A DNA stretch of 48,789 nucleotides, taken from assembly GCF_010858045.1 (NCBI RefSeq), contig NZ_JAAGVC010000042.1, positions 1 through 48,789 on the forward strand. The letters run 5' to 3'. Both the position numbers and the translations under genes were made by a program. Origin of the DNA: Nocardia cyriacigeorgica (GTDB lineage Bacteria > Actinomycetota > Actinomycetes > Mycobacteriales > Mycobacteriaceae). This document shows, piece by piece, positions 9,342-17,368 of the stretch (position 1 is its first letter; each line of letters opens with the position of its first letter). The notes beneath the pieces are model-generated. The model made no database searches, was not told the DNA's origin, and saw only the letters and a program-made list of their open reading frames with translations.

Positions 9342-10202
9342 CTACATATCCAGGCCGAGATCCAGCACCGTCACCGAGTGGGTGAGCGCGCCGACGGCGA
9401 GGAAGTCGACACCGGTGCGGGCGTACTCGGCGGCCACATCGAGGGTGAGGCCGCCGGAGGACTCCAGTTTCGTGCGGGGTGCGGTGGCGTTGCGGCGCTG
9501 AACCGCGGCCTGGGTCTGCCAGAGCGGGAAGTTGTCCAGCAGCACCAGCTCCACGTCCTCGGCGAGCACCGCGTCGAGCTGTTCGAGGCTGTCGACCTCC
9601 ACCTCGCAGGCGATATCGGGGGCGAGTTCGCGGACCGCGCGCAGCGCCTCGACCACCGAACCGGCGGCGACGACGTGGTTGTCCTTGATGAGGGCGGCGT
9701 CCCCGAGGCCCATCCGGTGATTGACGCCGCCGCCCACCCGCACCGCGTACTTCTGCAGAGCCCGCAGACCGGGCAGGGTCTTGCGGCTGTCGCGGATACG
9801 GCATTCGGTGCCGGAGACGGCGTCCACCCAGGCGGCGGTGGCGGTGGCGATGCCGGACAGGTGGCACAGCAGGTTCAGCATGGTGCGTTCAGCGGTGAGC
9901 AGCCCGCGAGTCGGTGCGACGATGCTCAGCACGGCGTCGCCCGGCGTGACGCGGGTGCCATCGGCCACCCGCTCGGCGACCTCGTAGTTGCCCGCGCCGA
10001 TGACCTCGTCGAGTACCAGCAACCCGACATCGATCCCGGCTACCGTCCCCGGCTGCCGCGAGACCACCGAGGCCTTCACCACCGCGTCCTCGGGGACCGT
10101 CGCGACGGTCGTCACGTCCGGGCCGTAGCGCAGGTCCTCGTCCAGCGCGGTGCGGATCAGCGTGCGCACTTCCTCGCGGTCCAACCCCGCATCCAAACCC
10201 AT
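9342..10202 (-). CDS. Nicotinate-nucleotide pyrophosphorylase (carboxylating), quinolinate phosphoribosyltransferase
   Basis: The 286-residue product converts quinolinate and PRPP to nicotinate mononucleotide, CO2 and pyrophosphate. Family signatures are TAERTMLNLLCHLSGIAT, the RDSRKTLPGLRALQKYAVRV substrate-binding segment, HRMGLGDAALIKDNH, and the C-terminal ESSGGLTL and VGALTHS loops. Length is typical for bacterial NadC. The ATG at 10202 follows GGGAG. It is the last gene of nadA-nadB-nadC and should follow the NrtR operator in front of nadA. Confidence 0.95.
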   Translation of the reverse strand: MGLDAGLDREEVRTLIRTALDEDLRYGPDVTTVATVPEDAVVKASVVSRQPGTVAGIDVGLLVLDEVIGAGNYEVAERVADGTRVTPGDAVLSIVAPTRGLLTAERTMLNLLCHLSGIATATAAWVDAVSGTECRIRDSRKTLPGLRALQKYAVRVGGGVNHRMGLGDAALIKDNHVVAAGSVVEALRAVRELAPDIACEVEVDSLEQLDAVLAEDVELVLLDNFPLWQTQAAVQRRNATAPRTKLESSGGLTLDVAAEYARTGVDFLAVGALTHSVTVLDLGLDM

Positions 10203-10228
10203 TACGAACTCCCTACTCTCATGTCTGT

Positions 10229-10267
10229 GGCGGCCGAATGGCCCACGGCGGCACGGGTTCGGCCGCC
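10229..10267 (-). repeat. Inverted repeat in the nadB-nadC gap
   Basis: GGCGGCCGAA (10229-10238) is the exact complement of TTCGGCCGCC (10258-10267), with a 19-base loop. It lies in the 83-base gap between nadB and nadC and would form a hairpin in the polycistronic RNA. It could moderate nadC expression or stabilise RNA ends; it has no U-tract. Confidence 0.4.
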
Positions 10268-10285
10268 GTGTGTCACCGGCGGGCG

Positions 10286-11947
10286 CTATCCGGTGGTGAC
10301 CGGCACGGTCAGTGGCGTGGAAGACGGGTTGCCGTCCGGCCCCAGCCGGATCGCTGTGCTGGCGCGGGCGGCATCGACCGGCACCGGGTGATCGGAACGG
10401 GTGTGGCAGCCCCGGCTCTCCTCCCGCGCCGCCGCCGCGAGCAGCAGAGCGCGCGCGGTGACGGTGAGGGCCGCGTCCTCGAACGCGGCGATGCGCCGGG
10501 CCAGCAGTTCGGAGCGACCGGCCGCATCCGCGTCGGCGCCTGCCGCAAGCTGCTCCGGCGCAAGCGTATCCATCACCGTCGAGTCAGGAGTGAGCGGCGA
10601 ATCTTCCGTACCGCGCGCAGCCCTTCCCAGGGCATCGAGTGCCGCTGTGAGGCCTGCGGCGTCGCGCACGACGCCCGCGTGCGTGGTCATCAGCCGCTGC
10701 ACGAGTTCCCGTGGTGCCGCGGGGGCCTCGACCTTCGCACCGAAGGTGAAGCCGGTCGGTTCGCCCAGGCGCGCCACTGCGGCTGCTCCCGCGCGTTCGC
10801 CCACCACCAGGCCCTCCAGCAAGCTGTTGGAGGCCAGACGGTTCGCCCCGTGCAGACCGGTGCGCGCCACCTCCCCCGCCGCGTACAGCCCCGGCACCGA
10901 GGTGCGGCCGCACACGTCGGTGACGACACCACCACACTGGTAGTGAGCTGCCGGTGCCACCGGGATCAGCTCGGTACGCGGGTCGATCCCGGCCGCCAGG
11001 CAGGAGGCGGTGATCGTCGGGAAGCGCCGGGTGAAACCCTCGACGGCGCGCGCGTCGAGATAGACGTGATCCTCCCCCAGCTGTCGCATGCGGTCGGCGA
11101 TGGCGCGCGAGACCACATCGCGGGGCGCGAGATCACCGAGCGGATGCACACCCGCGGTCACCGACTCGCCACGCGAATCGACCAGCACCGCACCCTCGCC
11201 GCGCACCGCTTCGCTGATCAGCGGCCTGCGGCCGAGCCCGCCCGGCCTGTGCAGCACCGTGGGATGGAACTGCACGAACTCCAGGTCCGCTACCTCGGCG
11301 CCGGCCCACAGGGCGAGCGCGATGCCGTCGGCGGTGGCACCCGGCGGATTGGTGCTCAGCGCGTAGAGCTGACCGAGCCCGCCGGTGGCCAGCAGCACGG
11401 CGGGCGCGTGCACCGCGCCGATCCCGCGCTCGGATACCGCGATCACCCCGCGCACGCCACGATCTCCGGTGACGATCCGCAGGGCGGCGGTGCGGAACAG
11501 CACCGGCAGCCCCGCCGCGTTCAACGCCCGCTGCACCTCCGCGCCGGTGGCGTCACCGCCCGCGTGAATGATCCGCCGGGTACTGTGCCCGCCCTCTCGG
11601 GTGCGTGAGATCTGCCCGTCGCGGCCGAGGTCGAAGACGGCGCCCAGATCCGTCAGCGCGGCGACAGCGTCCTGACCGCCGGCAACGATCGACTCAACCG
11701 CCGCGACATCACAGAGACCGCCGCCCGCGTCGACGGTGTCACGCACATGCGATTCGACCGAATCCCCGTGCGGCGCAACCACGGCGATGCCGCCCTGCGC
11801 ATACTGGGTCGAGGTGTCGGTCGGCCCGCCCTTGCTGAGCACCAGCACCCGCAGCCCACGCTGGGACGCCGCGCGGGCCGCGGTCAGCCCCGCGACCCCA
11901 CCTCCGATGACGACGAAATCCGCGTCCGCGGTCCAGTCGAAGCCCAT
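10286..11947 (-). CDS. L-aspartate oxidase
   Basis: The 553-residue flavoprotein oxidises L-aspartate to iminoaspartate, the first step of de novo NAD synthesis. It shows the FAD dinucleotide fold VVIGGGVAGLTAA at the N-terminus, AQGGIA, STRRIIHAGGDATG, FVQFHPTVLH, ARDVVSRAI, and the C-terminal GLYAAGEVARTGLHGANRLA segment with SNSLLEGLV. These are the succinate dehydrogenase/fumarate reductase flavoprotein motifs as they appear in NadB. I took the ATG at 11947 rather than upstream in-frame starts because the FAD fold begins within about 10 residues, as in homologues. It lies 97 bases after nadA. Confidence 0.95.
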   Translation of the reverse strand: MGFDWTADADFVVIGGGVAGLTAARAASQRGLRVLVLSKGGPTDTSTQYAQGGIAVVAPHGDSVESHVRDTVDAGGGLCDVAAVESIVAGGQDAVAALTDLGAVFDLGRDGQISRTREGGHSTRRIIHAGGDATGAEVQRALNAAGLPVLFRTAALRIVTGDRGVRGVIAVSERGIGAVHAPAVLLATGGLGQLYALSTNPPGATADGIALALWAGAEVADLEFVQFHPTVLHRPGGLGRRPLISEAVRGEGAVLVDSRGESVTAGVHPLGDLAPRDVVSRAIADRMRQLGEDHVYLDARAVEGFTRRFPTITASCLAAGIDPRTELIPVAPAAHYQCGGVVTDVCGRTSVPGLYAAGEVARTGLHGANRLASNSLLEGLVVGERAGAAAVARLGEPTGFTFGAKVEAPAAPRELVQRLMTTHAGVVRDAAGLTAALDALGRAARGTEDSPLTPDSTVMDTLAPEQLAAGADADAAGRSELLARRIAAFEDAALTVTARALLLAAAAREESRGCHTRSDHPVPVDAARASTAIRLGPDGNPSSTPLTVPVTTG

Positions 11948-12043
11948 CCCGTTCCTACCTTCTTCCCGCATTCGCGGTTCCCGCGGCCGGCGCCGCATCG
12001 CGCGCCGTGGCGGCGATATCGGCACGCGGCCGCGATGCCGGGC

Positions 12044-13087
12044 TTACTCCCCGCCGCCGGGATTACCGATCTCGATCATGCGCTGCACCGAATTGCGGGC
12101 CAGAGCCGCGGTTTCCGGATCGACGTGCACCTCGTCGGTGTTCTCGGCGAGGCTGCGCAGCAGGGCGGCCGGGGTGATCATCTTCATGTACTTACAGGCC
12201 GCGCGGTCGTTGACGGCCTGGAAATCGATGCCGGGCGCGGCCTTGCGCAGCTGGTGCAGCATGCCGACCTCGGTGGCCACCAGCACCTGATTCGACTTGG
12301 CCGCCTTGGCCGCGTCGATCATGCCGCCGGTGGACAGGATGTGCACCCGGTCGGCCGGGAACGAGCCCTCGCCCGCCAGGTACAGCGCCGAGGTGGCGCA
12401 CCCGCATTCGGGGTGCACGAACAGTTCGGCGTCCGGGTGGGTGCGCGCCTGTTCCTGGAGTTCGTCGCCGTTGATGCCGGCGTGCACGTGGCATTCGCCC
12501 GCCCAGATGTGCATGTTCTCCCGGCCGGTGACGCGCTTGACGTGCGCACCGAGGAACTGGTCCGGCAGGAACAGCACCTCGCGGCCGGGGTCGATGGAGG
12601 CGACCACGTCGACGGCGTTGGAGGAGGTGCAGCAGATGTCGGTGAGGGCCTTCACCGCGGCGGTGGTGTTCACATACGACACCACGACCGCGCCCGGGTG
12701 CTCGGCCTTCCACTCGCGCAGCTCGTCGGCGGTGATCGAATCGGCCAGCGAGCAACCCGCGCGCTGATCCGGGATCAGGACGGTCTTGTCAGGGCTCAGG
12801 ATCTTGGCGGTCTCGGCCATGAAGTGCACGCCGCAGAACACGATGGTGTCCTCGGGTGCTTCGGCCGCGATCCGGGACAGCGCCAGCGAGTCACCGACGT
12901 GGTCGGCCACGTCCTGGATCTCGGGCAGCTGGTAGTTGTGCGCGAGGATGGTCGCGTTGCGCATCCTGGCGAGGCGTTTGACCTCGCTCGCCCACTCGGG
13001 TGTCGCGTCGACCCCGGCGAATCCCGACGGGGTGTCGGTGACCCGCTCCAACAGTGCGGGGGCGAGTTCAGCTCCCATCGTCGCCAT
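12044..13087 (-). CDS. Quinolinate synthase A
   Basis: The 347-residue product condenses iminoaspartate with dihydroxyacetone phosphate to quinolinate using a [4Fe-4S] cluster. Cys112 (GCSLADS), Cys199 (GECHVH) and Cys298 (ACKYMK) lie in the contexts expected for the three cluster ligands. ILAHNYQLPEIQDVADHVGDSL near the N-terminus is the family signature. The ATG at 13087 is preceded by GAAGGAG; an earlier in-frame start would overlap the operator region and is less likely. It is the first gene of the nadABC operon and is divergent from nrtR. Confidence 0.96.
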   Translation of the reverse strand: MATMGAELAPALLERVTDTPSGFAGVDATPEWASEVKRLARMRNATILAHNYQLPEIQDVADHVGDSLALSRIAAEAPEDTIVFCGVHFMAETAKILSPDKTVLIPDQRAGCSLADSITADELREWKAEHPGAVVVSYVNTTAAVKALTDICCTSSNAVDVVASIDPGREVLFLPDQFLGAHVKRVTGRENMHIWAGECHVHAGINGDELQEQARTHPDAELFVHPECGCATSALYLAGEGSFPADRVHILSTGGMIDAAKAAKSNQVLVATEVGMLHQLRKAAPGIDFQAVNDRAACKYMKMITPAALLRSLAENTDEVHVDPETAALARNSVQRMIEIGNPGGGE

Positions 13088-13141
13088 GACGGCTCCTTCC
13101 TTCGTGCGAGCCGGCATCGCCGCCGATTCGCACCACACCAG

Positions 13142-13164
13142 GTTTTCGACTTATGATCGAAAAC
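13142..13164. promoter_or_regulatory. NrtR operator overlapping the nrtR core promoter
   Basis: GTTTTCGA (13142-13149) and TCGAAAAC (13157-13164) form a perfect 8-bp dyad with a 7-base spacer, 23 bp in all, between divergent nadA and nrtR. The spacer region also holds a -10-like TATGAT (13152-13157), which would start transcription at or next to the nrtR ATG at 13165. Repressor binding would block nrtR directly and nadA from its upstream side. A 23-bp palindrome at this place is consistent with known mycobacterial NrtR control of nad genes. Confidence 0.8.
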
Positions 13165-13923
13165 ATGGCCCATAGTAGCACCATCCATGAATCGCTCACC
13201 GCGGTGTTCCAGGTTCGCCGCTTCCCTGCCGACATCTCCGCAGGTCAGAGCGGTGACTTGGGTTCTGGCGGGCGCAGCGGGCGGCGCACTCCTGGTCAAC
13301 GGACCGAATTGGCCGTGCTGCTGTGGCAGCGGGCGCTCGACCCGCAGGCGGGCACCTGGTCGCTACCCGGTGGCCGGTTGCGCGACGACGAGGACCTGGA
13401 TTTCTCGGCCCGCAGGCAGCTGGCCGAGAAGGTCGATGTGCGCGAGCTGACCCATCTCGAGCAGCTGTCGGTGTTCAGCGCCCCCGACCGGGTGCCGCCG
13501 CCGCGCCGCATCGCCTCGGCCTACCTGGGCCTGGTGCCGTTGACCGCCGATCCGCAACTGCCCTCCGACACCGCCTGGCATCCGGTGACGGCACTACCGA
13601 ACATGTCCTTCGACCACGGCATCGTCGTCGACCATGCGCGAACTCGGTTGGCCGCCAAGCTTTCCTACACCAATATCGCCTTCGCGCTCGCCCCGGATAC
13701 CTTCACCATGTCGACGCTGCGCGAAATCTATTGCGTAGCACTCGGATACGACGTCGACACGACGAACCTGCAACGAGTCCTCAGCCGCCGCAAGGTGATC
13801 ACCCCCACCGGCGAGACCGCCGCTCCCGGCCGCGCCGGTGGGCGCCCCGCCGCCGTCTACCGCTTCACCGACTCCGAACTCCGCGTCACCGACGAGTTCG
13901 CCGCGCTGCGCCCACCGACCTGA
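13165..13923 (+). CDS. NrtR-type Nudix-related transcriptional regulator of NAD biosynthesis
   Basis: The 252-residue product has a Nudix fold domain followed by a winged helix (VDTTNLQRVLSRRKVI and GRPAAVYRF near residues 190-235). The Nudix box at about residues 70-92 is degenerate: the catalytic REUxEE core reads RQLAEK, so hydrolase activity is probably lost and the domain likely senses an NAD-related ligand such as ADP-ribose, as in NrtR. It is divergent from nadABC with a palindromic operator overlapping its own start. I chose the ATG at 13165; the in-frame ATG at 13153 is inside the -10 box. The transcript may be leaderless. Confidence 0.85.
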   Translation: MAHSSTIHESLTAVFQVRRFPADISAGQSGDLGSGGRSGRRTPGQRTELAVLLWQRALDPQAGTWSLPGGRLRDDEDLDFSARRQLAEKVDVRELTHLEQLSVFSAPDRVPPPRRIASAYLGLVPLTADPQLPSDTAWHPVTALPNMSFDHGIVVDHARTRLAAKLSYTNIAFALAPDTFTMSTLREIYCVALGYDVDTTNLQRVLSRRKVITPTGETAAPGRAGGRPAAVYRFTDSELRVTDEFAALRPPT

Positions 13924-13998
13924 GCGGCACACAGCCGTGTTTCGGCGTGGACCGGCAGCCGACTCCGGACGGGGCCTGCCCGACCAGTCGGCGGCGGT

Positions 13999-14934
13999 TC
14001 ACCCGGTGCGGAAGGCCCGGCGGTAGGCGCCCGGCGTCGTACCGACGTGGGTGCGGAAATGGCGGCGCAGGTTCACCGCCGAGGACAGGCCGACGCGGGC
14101 CGCGATCGCCTCCACCGGCAGATCAGTCTGTTCGAGCAGGGTACGAGCTTCGGCCACGCGCCGTGCCAGTAACCAGGCACCCGGGCCGGTGCCGAGCTGT
14201 TCGGTGAATCGCCGGGCCAGGGTGCGCGGCGAAACATTCAGGTGCACGGCCAGATCCGCGACCGACAGCGGGGTGTCCAGGCGCGCGGCCGCCCATTCCA
14301 GCAGTCCGTCGAGGGCGTCCTCCGGCGGCGGGGCGGGCGCGTACTGGAGTTGGCCGCCGTCGCGATGCGGCGGCATCACCATGTGGCGGGCCACCAGGGC
14401 CGCGTGCGCGGCGCCGTGATCCGTGCGGACCAGGTGCAGGCACAGGTCGATGCCCGCGCCCGCGCCCGCGCTGGTGGCGACGTCACCGTGGTCGACATAG
14501 AGCACGTCGGGCTGCACCCGCACGGCCGGGAACTCCCGCGCCAGCTGGGCGGCCCGCGCCCAGTGCGTGGTGGCCTCGCGACCGTCCAGCAGCCCGGTGC
14601 GGGCCAGGGCGAACACCCCCGAACAGATCGTCACCAGCCGCGCACCCCTGCGGTGCGCGGCCAGCAGTGCCCGGCGCACCCGCTCCGGCAACGGCGCCTC
14701 GACGGGCGCCCATCCCGGAATGATGACCGTATCCGCCGACCGCAGCGCCGACAGCCCGTGCGCGACCGACATCGAGTATCCGGCCGAGGTGGGCACCGAC
14801 CCGGGTTTCTCCGCACAGACCAGGAATTCGTAGCGCTGCGGAATCCCGGCCCGCGCGGTGCCGAAGACCTCGGCCGCGCAACCGAGCTCGAATGTGGACT
14901 GGACCGGCCGCACCAGAGCGACGACGCGATGCAT
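13999..14934 (-). CDS. GlxA family transcriptional regulator (DJ-1/PfpI domain plus AraC HTH)
   Basis: The 311-residue product has an N-terminal glutamine-amidotransferase-like DJ-1/PfpI domain (about residues 1-170, with VTICSGVFALARTGLL carrying the nucleophile-elbow cysteine). A C-terminal AraC-type double helix-turn-helix follows (about 215-311, LSVADLAVHLNVSPRTLARRF and IAARVGLSSAVNLRRHF). Such regulators usually activate neighbouring catabolic genes. I chose the ATG at 14934, where the conserved MHRVVALV strand begins; the longer frame overlaps the divergent cupin gene. It converges with nrtR and diverges from the small cupin gene at 15007, its most obvious target. Confidence 0.85.
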   Translation of the reverse strand: MHRVVALVRPVQSTFELGCAAEVFGTARAGIPQRYEFLVCAEKPGSVPTSAGYSMSVAHGLSALRSADTVIIPGWAPVEAPLPERVRRALLAAHRRGARLVTICSGVFALARTGLLDGREATTHWARAAQLAREFPAVRVQPDVLYVDHGDVATSAGAGAGIDLCLHLVRTDHGAAHAALVARHMVMPPHRDGGQLQYAPAPPPEDALDGLLEWAAARLDTPLSVADLAVHLNVSPRTLARRFTEQLGTGPGAWLLARRVAEARTLLEQTDLPVEAIAARVGLSSAVNLRRHFRTHVGTTPGAYRRAFRTG

Positions 14935-15006
14935 GGCAGGAAAATACCCTATGGTGTCTTTACCGCCACTGGTGTGCCGGCCCGATGGCCCGGCAGGGTG
15001 GGTGGC

Positions 15007-15342
15007 ATGCATCCGGAAATCCTGGCCCAGCAGGGCTACACGTCCGTATCCGTCGACGACGCGCCTGTGCGTGAACTCTTTCCCGGCATCCGGCTCCGGC
15101 CGCTGTGGCGCGGGCCGGACGGGGCACACGCGAACGTGCTGGAGATGGATCCCGGCGCCTCCTGGCCGCGGCGCGACGTGCACGAACCCGGCCCGGAGGA
15201 AGTGTTCGTCGTGGCGGGTACGTTCAACGACGGGGCCCGCGACTATCCGGCGGGCACCTTCCTGCACGCACCGGCGGGCACCTGGCATGTGCCCGCGACA
15301 ACGACCGGCTGCACGCTGTTCCTGTTCTATCCCGAAGGCTAG
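15007..15342 (+). CDS. Small cupin domain protein (ChrR-like cupin)
   Basis: The 111-residue product is a single cupin barrel with glycine/proline turns (DPGASWPRRDVHEPGPEEVFVVAG and APAGTWHVPAT). A HEPGPEE segment and a later His in the HVP turn are candidate metal ligands. Similar short cupins resemble the C-terminal domain of the anti-sigma factor ChrR. No enzymatic role can be assigned. It is divergent from the GlxA-type regulator gene with 72 bases between the starts, suggesting it is controlled by that regulator. The ATG at 15007 is the first in-frame start after the GlxA start and gives the normal cupin length. Confidence 0.7.
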   Translation: MHPEILAQQGYTSVSVDDAPVRELFPGIRLRPLWRGPDGAHANVLEMDPGASWPRRDVHEPGPEEVFVVAGTFNDGARDYPAGTFLHAPAGTWHVPATTTGCTLFLFYPEG

Positions 15343-15369
15343 GAGCAGCCGCGCACCGGCCGAATTCCC

Positions 15370-15558
15370 CTACTGGTGATCGGCTTTCGCGTGTTTGCGT
15401 TCGCGCCGGTAGCGCCGCTTGTTCGGCAGTGGCCGGGCGGCGTTGGAACTGCGGAGCGCGTGGCGCCTGCGCCAGGCGGTCAGGTCGGGTCGCTCCGATG
15501 CCTGTCCGCCGGCGCGCGACGCCGAGTCGCCGGCAGCCGCTGGGGTGGTGCTGCGCAT
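15370..15558 (-). CDS. Small basic protein of unknown function (62 residues)
   Basis: The ATG at 15558 is preceded, at ideal spacing, by AGGAGGTGA, the most complete ribosome binding site seen in the window, which argues that this short frame is translated. The product is rich in Arg and Lys, with a basic C-terminal half (PNKRRYRRERKHAKADHQ) and a low-complexity Ala/Ser N-terminal part. I recognise no domain; basic composition suggests nucleic acid or ribosome association, which is inference. It converges with the small cupin gene. Confidence 0.6.
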   Translation of the reverse strand: MRSTTPAAAGDSASRAGGQASERPDLTAWRRRHALRSSNAARPLPNKRRYRRERKHAKADHQ

Positions 15559-15732
15559 GGGTTCACCTCCTCTCGCCGATGCGCGGCTACTCACGCGTGG
15601 CGACGCACTCGTGTAACGCTGTCGCCCCGGATGAATGCCGTGCCACCGTAGGCGGGTGCGGTCGGGCCGGGCCAGCGGTTTTCGTGGCGGGCCGACCGCC
15701 CCGTGCGATTCGTGACGCGGACCGTTGCGGGG

Positions 15733-16266
15733 TCAGGCCGATTTCATATCCGGCGTGGGAGCCGGTTCGGGTGGACGGTGGGTCGATCGGTGGATCGCCC
15801 AGGCGATCAACTCGATGAACCAGAACAGGATCAGATACACCGTCACCACCGTCACCGGGACGGCCAGGAACAGCACCGACAGCACCGCGACGAGCAGGAA
15901 CCGCGCAATATCGCCTGCGGTGGCGCCGCGCAACCGGCTGGCGAAACGCACGGCCGCCCACATCATCCAGCGGCGCGGCACCGACACCCCGAGCTCACCG
16001 AGGGTGCGGCGGAAGATGCCGTCGGCATCGGCGGCGCTCACCACGCCGGAACTCAGCAGATAGTCGTGCAGGATGGCGGCTTTCGTGTACGCGCCGTAGC
16101 GCGGGATCAACCACACGACCGGGCGCGGCACCGAGGCGAAATCGGTGCGGAAACCCGCGGGCACCACGAATCGCTCGGTGGCGCCGTGGTACTCCAACGG
16201 TTCGGCCACCTGCCAGAACCGTTCGTCGAGTTCCTCGACGACGATCCCGCCATCGGAGAACGGCAT
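15733..16266 (-). CDS. DUF1353 domain protein with C-terminal membrane segment
   Basis: The 177-residue product carries a DUF1353 core: a FVVPAGFRTDFASVPR segment (about residues 32-48), PRYGAYTKAAILHDYLL (about 55-71) and DADGIFRRTL, ending with a hydrophobic stretch of about 30 residues (FLLVAVLSVLFLAVPVTVVT and onward) that likely spans the membrane. The role of DUF1353 is unclear; it is found in phages and bacteria. The ATG at 16266 follows GGGGAGG. The open frame upstream is discarded because it runs through the next gene. About 130 bases separate it from the DUF2567-type gene. Confidence 0.75.
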   Translation of the reverse strand: MPFSDGGIVVEELDERFWQVAEPLEYHGATERFVVPAGFRTDFASVPRPVVWLIPRYGAYTKAAILHDYLLSSGVVSAADADGIFRRTLGELGVSVPRRWMMWAAVRFASRLRGATAGDIARFLLVAVLSVLFLAVPVTVVTVYLILFWFIELIAWAIHRSTHRPPEPAPTPDMKSA

Positions 16267-16394
16267 GGCTCGCCTCCCCTGAAAGTCCAGCGTATGCACC
16301 AATTCTAGGGTCGGCAGGTAGCTACTCGGCCGAACACACGGCAACGGTTGGGCCAACAACCGATTCGACCGGGCAGGCCCGCGCACCGCGGGCG

Positions 16395-17105
16395 TCAGTT
16401 CGACGAATCCCGTTCCGGCAGCGTCTCCGGCCGCTGCGCACCGGGCTGAAGCGGCGCACCGTAGACCCCGGGGTTCGCGGGCACCCGGTACGGGTCGTAC
16501 ACCGCCGCGGGATCGTAGGCGTAATCCGGCACCGGTCGCGACGCCCCCACCGGTCCCGCGTACCCGGTCCCCAGATCCTCCGACGAACTCAGCGCGGCAA
16601 GGAACAACACCACCAGCGCCGCGATCAACGGCTGCGGCACCAGGGCGAGCCAGGTGCCGACCTCCGGCGGCAGGGCCACGATCTGACCCACCGGCGGATC
16701 GGTGGGGCGCGGATGGTTCGCATCGGCGATGTACTGGCCGAGCAGTGCCATCAGCCAGCCGCCCGCCAGCGATCCGAACAGCAGGCCCGCGAACGCGATG
16801 GGCCCGCGCACCCGCCGCCACCGCCATGCGCCCACGGCCGAGACCAGCCCGATCACCGCGCCCACGCAGACGAAGATCGCCACCGCGTCGAACCGGTGCG
16901 CGCTCTCCCCGGTGAGCGCCGCGCCTCGTCCCGGCTGCACCACGAGCAGCTGTTCGGCCGGCGCGAGCAGCGCCCACACCACCGCCCCGATCAGGTTGGC
17001 GACGATGACGGCGGCCGCGATGACGCCCGCCGCGCCCACCTCGCGGCGCACGGCAGCGCCCGGTTCCGCCGTCACGGGGTGGGCTTGCGTAGACGCTTCG
17101 ACCAT
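16395..17105 (-). CDS. DUF2567-type membrane protein next to bsaP-bioB
   Basis: The 236-residue product has four predicted membrane segments (AAGVIAAAVIVANLIGAVVW, AVAIFVCVGAVIGLVSAVGAW, GPIAFAGLLFGSLAGGWLMALL, WLALVPQPLIAALVVLFLAAL) and a Pro/Tyr-rich cytosolic tail of about 60 residues. Position directly after bsaP-bioB matches M. tuberculosis Rv1591, so it is the counterpart of that conserved but uncharacterised protein. A CATAAT -10-like box (17118-17113) lies seven bases before the ATG at 17105, so it may also be made from its own leaderless promoter inside the bsaP 3' gap. Function unknown; a role in biotin supply is only suggested by linkage. Confidence 0.75.
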   Translation of the reverse strand: MVEASTQAHPVTAEPGAAVRREVGAAGVIAAAVIVANLIGAVVWALLAPAEQLLVVQPGRGAALTGESAHRFDAVAIFVCVGAVIGLVSAVGAWRWRRVRGPIAFAGLLFGSLAGGWLMALLGQYIADANHPRPTDPPVGQIVALPPEVGTWLALVPQPLIAALVVLFLAALSSSEDLGTGYAGPVGASRPVPDYAYDPAAVYDPYRVPANPGVYGAPLQPGAQRPETLPERDSSN

Positions 17106-17140
17106 GTGCGCGATTATGACCGACCGCCCCGGCCGCGGCC

Positions 17141-17356
17141 CTAGCGGCGCTCCAGGCTGCTCGAATCGGTCACCCCGTGCCGGGAGCATTTGGCCCACCA
17201 GCCGTCGGGGTTGACCTGCACGATCATCCTGCGCCCGCAGTGCTCGCAGAACCGCGGCGGCTCCAGACCCAGCTCGGCGGCCTTCGGGATCGGGTCGTCG
17301 AGGCCCGGCACGATCCGTTTGCCGGTGAACGGGTTGTAGCGCTCGTCCATCTCCAT
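17141..17356 (-). CDS. Biotin synthase auxiliary protein BsaP
   Basis: The 71-residue product is the counterpart of M. tuberculosis Rv1590, a small protein reported to be needed by actinobacterial biotin synthase to turn dethiobiotin into biotin. It starts with MDERYNPFTGK and carries a CxxC pair (Cys37, Cys40 in FCEHCGRRM) and a third cysteine (Cys57 in WWAKCSRH), which could hold a metal or iron-sulfur centre. It follows bioB with a 12-base gap, so the two are co-transcribed. Two start codons are possible (17356 or 17350); both give essentially the same protein. Confidence 0.85.
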   Translation of the reverse strand: MEMDERYNPFTGKRIVPGLDDPIPKAAELGLEPPRFCEHCGRRMIVQVNPDGWWAKCSRHGVTDSSSLERR

Positions 17357-17368
17357 GACCGCCGACCG

